DNA from: Pseudomonas sp. UBA5706
GTDB taxonomy: Bacteria; Pseudomonadota; Gammaproteobacteria; Pseudomonadales; Pseudomonadaceae
Reading direction: 5' to 3'
Length of the DNA: 64,000 nucleotides
NCBI RefSeq assembly: GCF_002419965.1
Contig: NZ_DIHC01000028.1
Span: 1-64,000, forward strand
In this document: piece by piece, positions 60,534-64,000 of the stretch
Position numbering within the stretch: position 1 is the stretch's first letter
Layout: each line of letters begins with the position of its first letter
Made by a program: the position numbers and the translations under genes
Notes under the pieces: model-generated
Seen by the model: only the letters and a program-made list of their open reading frames with translations
What the model was told of the DNA's origin: nothing
Database searches by the model: none

Positions 60534-60900
60534 ATGATAGGTCTGAACTTGTCCTTTATAGCCGTTTTGCGCTTGTGGCCATCCCTACGAGTTAATGACC
60601 ATAGTAAGAAACGCTCTGTGAACTCGAAGGCAGCACTTAACGCGGATGTGATCACTGAAGACTCCACTCAGGTTGACCTAGTGTTGATCGATGTGCAGAT
60701 GTCGGGGCTGCTAAATAACTTCGAGTTAGCTCAAATCATTCGGGTGTTCAAGCCTAGGCTTGCAATAATCGTGACCTCTGTTGGTTCAGCTCCGCCGCCA
60801 ACCGCGCTTCCACCCTAAACCGTCGTTCTGAGCGATCCATGGTCGATCAGTGAGCTAGCGAATATGGTCTAGGAAAAGCTGCGCATTCTGCGTAAAGGCT
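60534..60900 (+). pseudogene. Response-regulator receiver domain remnant
   Basis: The 94-residue open frame contains a CheY-like receiver end: VDLVLIDVQMSGLLNNFELA (phospho-Asp block), then LAIIVTSVGSAPPPTALPP. After a TAA at about 60818 the same frame continues TVVLSDPWSISELANMV, typical of the receiver C-terminus (usually VLSKPWS), with another stop. The beginning of the receiver is not recognisable. So it is a truncated, nonsense-broken gene. Confidence 0.65.
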
Positions 60901-60961
60901 CCACATGTTGATAATCAAGACTAGGGTTAGCCGTCTAGCCCCACTCAAGGTGCAGCCTCAA

Positions 60962-61294
60962 CTACATTGATGCAACCGACACCACCTCTACATACCGGTA
61001 CTTTTTTCTGGCCGCTTTCACCGCCTCTTGCTCAGCTAGCAACTTGCTGAGGGTATCGGCTTCGTGAATCAGCTCAAACGTTTTGCCTTCAAACTCATTG
61101 CGGACACGAAGTGTGACTCTCAGCCGGGCCGTGAAGGCTTTAGCCACCTTCTTCTTGGGAATCGGCGCCGTGGATTTCACGAACACGATCTCAGGGACGG
61201 GCTCTGGGGGTGGTGGAGCGGTAACCTGCGGCGCGGGCGCAGGGGTACCGAAAAGCGCTTGGCGCATTTCGTCTTCGGTGAGATCGGGAGTCAT
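60962..61294 (-). CDS. Small conserved basic protein, copy 2 of a flanking pair
   Basis: This 110-residue paralogue of the gene at 8122-8457 starts MTPDLTEDEMRQALFGTPAP and has the same proline-rich linker, KKKVAKA basic stretch and C-terminal domain (FELIHEADTLSKLLAEQEAV, YRYVEVVSVASM). It is on the same strand as copy 1, so the two form direct repeats about 52.8 kb apart. The block 61065-61099 is identical to 8225-8259. Function unknown. Confidence 0.78.
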   Translation of the reverse strand: MTPDLTEDEMRQALFGTPAPAPQVTAPPPPEPVPEIVFVKSTAPIPKKKVAKAFTARLRVTLRVRNEFEGKTFELIHEADTLSKLLAEQEAVKAARKKYRYVEVVSVASM

Positions 61295-61408
61295 GCAAAT
61301 TCTCGGAGGGAAGCAGTTTTCAACTCAGTGTATTCTACTGCGAATGTTGCCCGTCAGTCTTGGGATGCCGGTCGTAGCGCACCGCTTGATCGCTACGAGA
61401 GGACGAAA

Positions 61409-62152
61409 TTACATGCAGCTGCCTTGAATAGTGGCGTCAGATTCTTTGATCAATTTGACCATCGCGCTCACCAACTCATCGTTGCCGGGCCGACCTTCGC
61501 ATGCCTCAGCCAGCTTCAGCCCTATCTCACCAGATCTGCGACTGTTACGAGCCGACTGACAAACATTGGGCGGTAGGCCCTTCGACGCAGCGGCCATGCT
61601 GTTCACTTTGGCGGCAGCCTCTTTTTCCGCTGTATCGCAATCACTACTCAGGTTGATATCTCCAGCATCTGCGGAGTAATAGGTGTCGTATTTATTACTA
61701 CCTCCTGTAGCAATGAGCTGCTCGGTGGAGGGCGGTTGAACTTGAGCCGCCGCAGCATTGCTGGCAGCGACAGCCTCATCCAACATTCGCCTCTCTGCAT
61801 CCAGATCAAATTGGAGATTGGGAGCGTCCGCTGGACGTCGGATCATAACGCCCATGAGCGTCTTGTCTTTATCGCACCAACGAATGACGCCAGACGAAGC
61901 CTTCGCGCCACTCGGCCAAGTAGCAGTAAATCCATTAATCAAAAAACAGCCATTCTCTTGGTGCTGCTTCAGCGAATCAGTCTTGTACCGCAACGCAATG
62001 AAGCCGTCGCGCCCCGCCAATGTTCCCCCATCCTCACGAACAATGGCGCCTTTAGGGGACGTATAGATGTTCAGTAAGTATGCCTCAGGGCTCATACATC
62101 CCCCCAACGAAATCAAAGCTGAAACAGTAGAAATCTTGGTGAGCGACCCCAT
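61409..62152 (-). CDS. Predicted lipoprotein of unknown function
   Basis: This 247-residue protein starts MGSLTKISTVSALISLGGCM, a lipoprotein signal with the Cys near residue 19. A beta-rich part follows (AYLLNIYTSPKGAIVREDGG, ATWPSGAKASSGVIRWCDKD) resembling PEGA-like surface-stress lipoproteins, then a charged helical C-terminus (DTAEKEAAAKVNSMAAASK). No specific family is recognised. The longer start at 62167 would hide the signal. Confidence 0.6.
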   Translation of the reverse strand: MGSLTKISTVSALISLGGCMSPEAYLLNIYTSPKGAIVREDGGTLAGRDGFIALRYKTDSLKQHQENGCFLINGFTATWPSGAKASSGVIRWCDKDKTLMGVMIRRPADAPNLQFDLDAERRMLDEAVAASNAAAAQVQPPSTEQLIATGGSNKYDTYYSADAGDINLSSDCDTAEKEAAAKVNSMAAASKGLPPNVCQSARNSRRSGEIGLKLAEACEGRPGNDELVSAMVKLIKESDATIQGSCM

Positions 62153-62295
62153 TACATACCCCCTCAATGATGAACCAAAGACGCGCCCCAGAGCTTAGCT
62201 TTTATTGGGTTTGCCGCCAGGTGCATCCTGAATGGTCGAGACAACACGCCTGCCAAGCAAGTGCGTTGGCAATGCAAGACCCCACGACGTAATCA

Positions 62296-62840
62296 GGGTC
62301 GCGGTAGGAACGGCAGTTACCTGCCGCCCCCCGCACAGATCCGTACGTGCGGAACTACCGCATACGGCTCCTGCCTCGGGTATGTGACGCGAAGCGATCC
62401 TCAGGGTATGGGTGTGCATTCTTGGGACTTGGAATCTAGAGATCGGCAAGGCGTCCGTAACGTGACCATTGAAGCCGATTACGCTGGCTGCGTCGCTTAA
62501 GGGCTTGCCGCCAGAGACGGCATACCGCCAAACGAAAACCGCCAAGACGTATCAAGTTCCCCGGTACCGCGTGGTAATTGAAGTAACCGCTCAGCACACG
62601 TTTGAGCCATTGCCCCTGAACCCGGATAAGGTCATGACGTCGGCGCCTCAACTCCTCACGGATAGCAAGAAGCGTCGCACGCATACGCTTTTTGACGGTC
62701 AGTCGCAGTACTTGGAAGTCACCCCGTCGGCTGACACTACAACAGTGGGTGAAACCCAGGAAATCAAACGTCTCCGGTTTTCTCAAACCTCGTTTCCTGC
62801 GATTCGTCACAGCAAAACGACCAAACTCAATCAGTCGTGA
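62296..62840 (-). mobile_element. Group II intron 3' fragment with maturase C-terminus
   Basis: The minus strand encodes the last 124-135 residues of a group II intron reverse transcriptase/maturase: RKPETFDFLGFTHCCSVSRR, QGQWLKRVLSGYFNYHAVPG and RLWRQALKRRSQRNRLQWSR. It is followed by a domain V-like stem-loop (minus-strand reading of 62336-62370, starting GAGCCGTATGCGGTAG and ending CGTACGGATCTG) and a domain VI-like hairpin (62301-62333). The 5' part and most of the reverse transcriptase are missing, and the fragment ends where the hydrolase frame begins. It cannot move by itself. Confidence 0.8.
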
Positions 62841-62842
62841 AT

Positions 62843-63499
62843 GTAGACCCGCCGCGATGGCATGGTATTGGTGAGAGCAAAGGCTCTATGGAAAATCTCT
62901 CAGTGCACGACTTCGCGAAGGACGTTGCCGCGGTCGTTGAACACGAAAATAAAGGGCCAGTGGTGGTGGTCGGTCACGCTTGGGGCAACTTTCCAGCTCG
63001 CATGTTAGCCGCCGATCGCCCAGACCTCGTTCGAGGCGTGGTACTGGCCGCTGCTTCGGCTGGCAAAGTCCCACCGGGATCCACTGAGAAACCGATCAAC
63101 GCTGAAATGCGCCAGGCCATTGATGGCGCTGGTGATCTACGCCTGAGCGATGAGCAGCGCCTGATCTACTTGCGCAAAGCATTTTTTGCACCTGGCAATG
63201 ACCCAGCGGTCTGGCTTAACGGTTGGCATGATGAAACCCACGAGGTCGAATCCCATGCCCGCAACACAACACCGGTGGATGATTACTTTGCCGCAGGCTC
63301 TGCCCCAATCCTGGATTTGCAAGGTGAAGCAGATTCCGTGGCACCTCGGCGCTTTTCCGGCGTTCTGAAAAATATGCTCGGTGATCGAGTCCAGATCGTG
63401 GTGCTTAAAAATTCCGGACACGCCATGGCTCCTGAGCAGCCCAAGGCTATGGCCGAGGCAATTGCAGCGTTCGCGAAAACGCAGTACGCCAAAAAATGA
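62843..63499 (+). pseudogene. Alpha/beta-hydrolase lacking its N-terminus
   Basis: The open frame (from 62837) contains GIGESKGSMENLSVHDFAKD, the elbow region VVVVGHAWGNFPARMLAADR and DLVRGVVLAAASAGKVPPGS, then PILDLQGEADSVAPRRF (acid region) and LKNSGHAMAPEQP (catalytic His). The signal peptide and first beta strands that the neighbour at 63605 has are absent, replaced by intron sequence. The elbow has Ala where the nucleophilic Ser is expected. A hairpin follows the stop. Confidence 0.65.
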
Positions 63500-63515
63500 C
63501 GACCAGTGCCGAAGA

Positions 63516-63538
63516 ACAGGCGCTTATCTAGCGCCTGT
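63516..63538. terminator. Terminator-like hairpin after the hydrolase fragment
   Basis: ACAGGCGC (63516-63523), loop TTATCTA, GCGCCTGT (63531-63538), followed by a mixed C/T stretch (CCTTCAGGC) rather than a clean T run. It is a probable but weak terminator. Confidence 0.5.
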
Positions 63539-63604
63539 CCTTCAGGCACTTATCCCTTGAAGTCAATCTTTTACCCTCTTGGAAAACAAAAAAGGGGCCG
63601 ACAC

Positions 63605-64000
63605 ATGCGTTTGAATTACGCTCTCCCCTCCCTAATGCTGGTGAGTCTGTTCGCGTTAAGTTGTCTTGCAGAGGCTACTCCATTGGTACGAACTATCACT
63701 GCCGAAAAAGTCGATGTCCACAGTCAGGCCCTCGACCAAGGCAACGGTAAAATCATCGTGATTTTGCCGTCAAAAGGTCGCGGGGCTCACGACTATGACC
63801 AGGTTGCAAGCTAACTCGCGGATAACGGGTACAGGGTAATTCGGGCTGAACCTCGCGGCGTGAATGGCAGTAAAGCTCCGATGGAGAATCTTACACCCAC
63901 CACCAGCGACGATCCCATCCCCATCAACCCGGGATTAATGCCTCATGCCTGGAGGGTGTTAGCCCGTTCGATTTTGAGGAGATTACCGTTAACGATGGAG
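63605..64000 (+). pseudogene. Second alpha/beta-hydrolase gene, nonsense-broken
   Basis: The frame starts MRLNYALPSLMLVSLFALSC (signal peptide) and continues with GKIIVILPSKGRGAHDYDQV, then TAA at 63812-63814. Beyond the stop the same frame reads LADNGYRVIRAEPRGVNGSK and APMENLT. The family is that of the neighbouring hydrolase fragment (compare GSMENLS). After MENLT the sequence diverges. It is truncated by the window edge, so a longer 3' part cannot be judged. Confidence 0.6.

Overview
The window looks like a Pseudomonas chromosome of about 60% G+C, judged by codon use, a LysR/quinone-oxidoreductase pair, rulAB SOS genes and ICE protein families first defined in P. fluorescens. Most of it is one large integrated region: an integrative and conjugative element (ICE) with a cargo or defence island at its left end. 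No database search was possible, so family names come from reading motifs and gene order. Layout: (1) 1-6.1 kb is host-like sequence: a MocR-type regulator, a PP-loop ATPase, a zinc-independent quinone oxidoreductase and a divergent LysR regulator. (2) 6.2-7.5 kb holds a P4-type tyrosine integrase with no tRNA gene beside it. (3) 8.1-18.7 kb is a dense defence island. One rightward operon has a frameshifted PfkB kinase, a TIR-TGT fusion, an OGG-like glycosylase, a QueC-like PP-loop enzyme and a second TIR protein with a Gly-Gly N-terminus. A leftward operon has a TIR-STAND NTPase, a deoxyribosyltransferase-like/TPR protein, a ThsB-like TIR protein and a two-helix SLATT/DUF4231 membrane protein. 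The two operons converge on a perfect 24-bp hairpin. (4) 19.4-22.6 kb is a decayed SOS locus: rulA and rulB remnants and a nonsense-broken SRAP gene on either side of a near-perfect LexA box, followed by thpR. (5) 23-36.1 kb is the ICE maintenance and replication module: AlpA, ParA, ParB, DUF2857, STY4528, PFL_4669, DUF3158, SSB, an XRE regulator, TopB, DUF3577 and a RadC-like protein. (6) 36.3-55.9 kb is the MPF-G type conjugation module: PilL, a TIGR03759 protein, a lytic transglycosylase, TraD, membrane proteins, VirB8/9/10-like proteins, a lipoprotein, the TraC ATPase, PFL_4710, PFL_4711, TraG and DUF3742, with an unrelated zinc-ribbon gene inserted on the opposite strand at 42-43.5 kb. 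(7) 56-60.2 kb holds a DUF3085 gene broken by an in-frame UGA, an ArdC antirestriction protein and the MobH relaxase TraI. (8) 60.2-64 kb is a decayed right flank: a response-regulator remnant, a second copy of the small gene found at 8.1 kb, a lipoprotein, a group II intron 3' fragment and two damaged alpha/beta-hydrolase genes. How it works together: ParA/ParB, SSB, TopB and the replication proteins maintain the element. TraI nicks and pilots DNA, TraD couples it to the MPF-G channel, and ArdC and the RadC-like protein probably protect incoming DNA. The island supplies TIR-centred immunity. The best candidate for a new system is the TIR-TGT/OGG/QueC/TIR operon. It carries the base-modification genes of type IV CBASS, but no CD-NTase is visible. 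ICE integrity is doubtful: no dnaB between parA and parB, no PFL_4709-type gene, and no XerC-type integrase next to traI.
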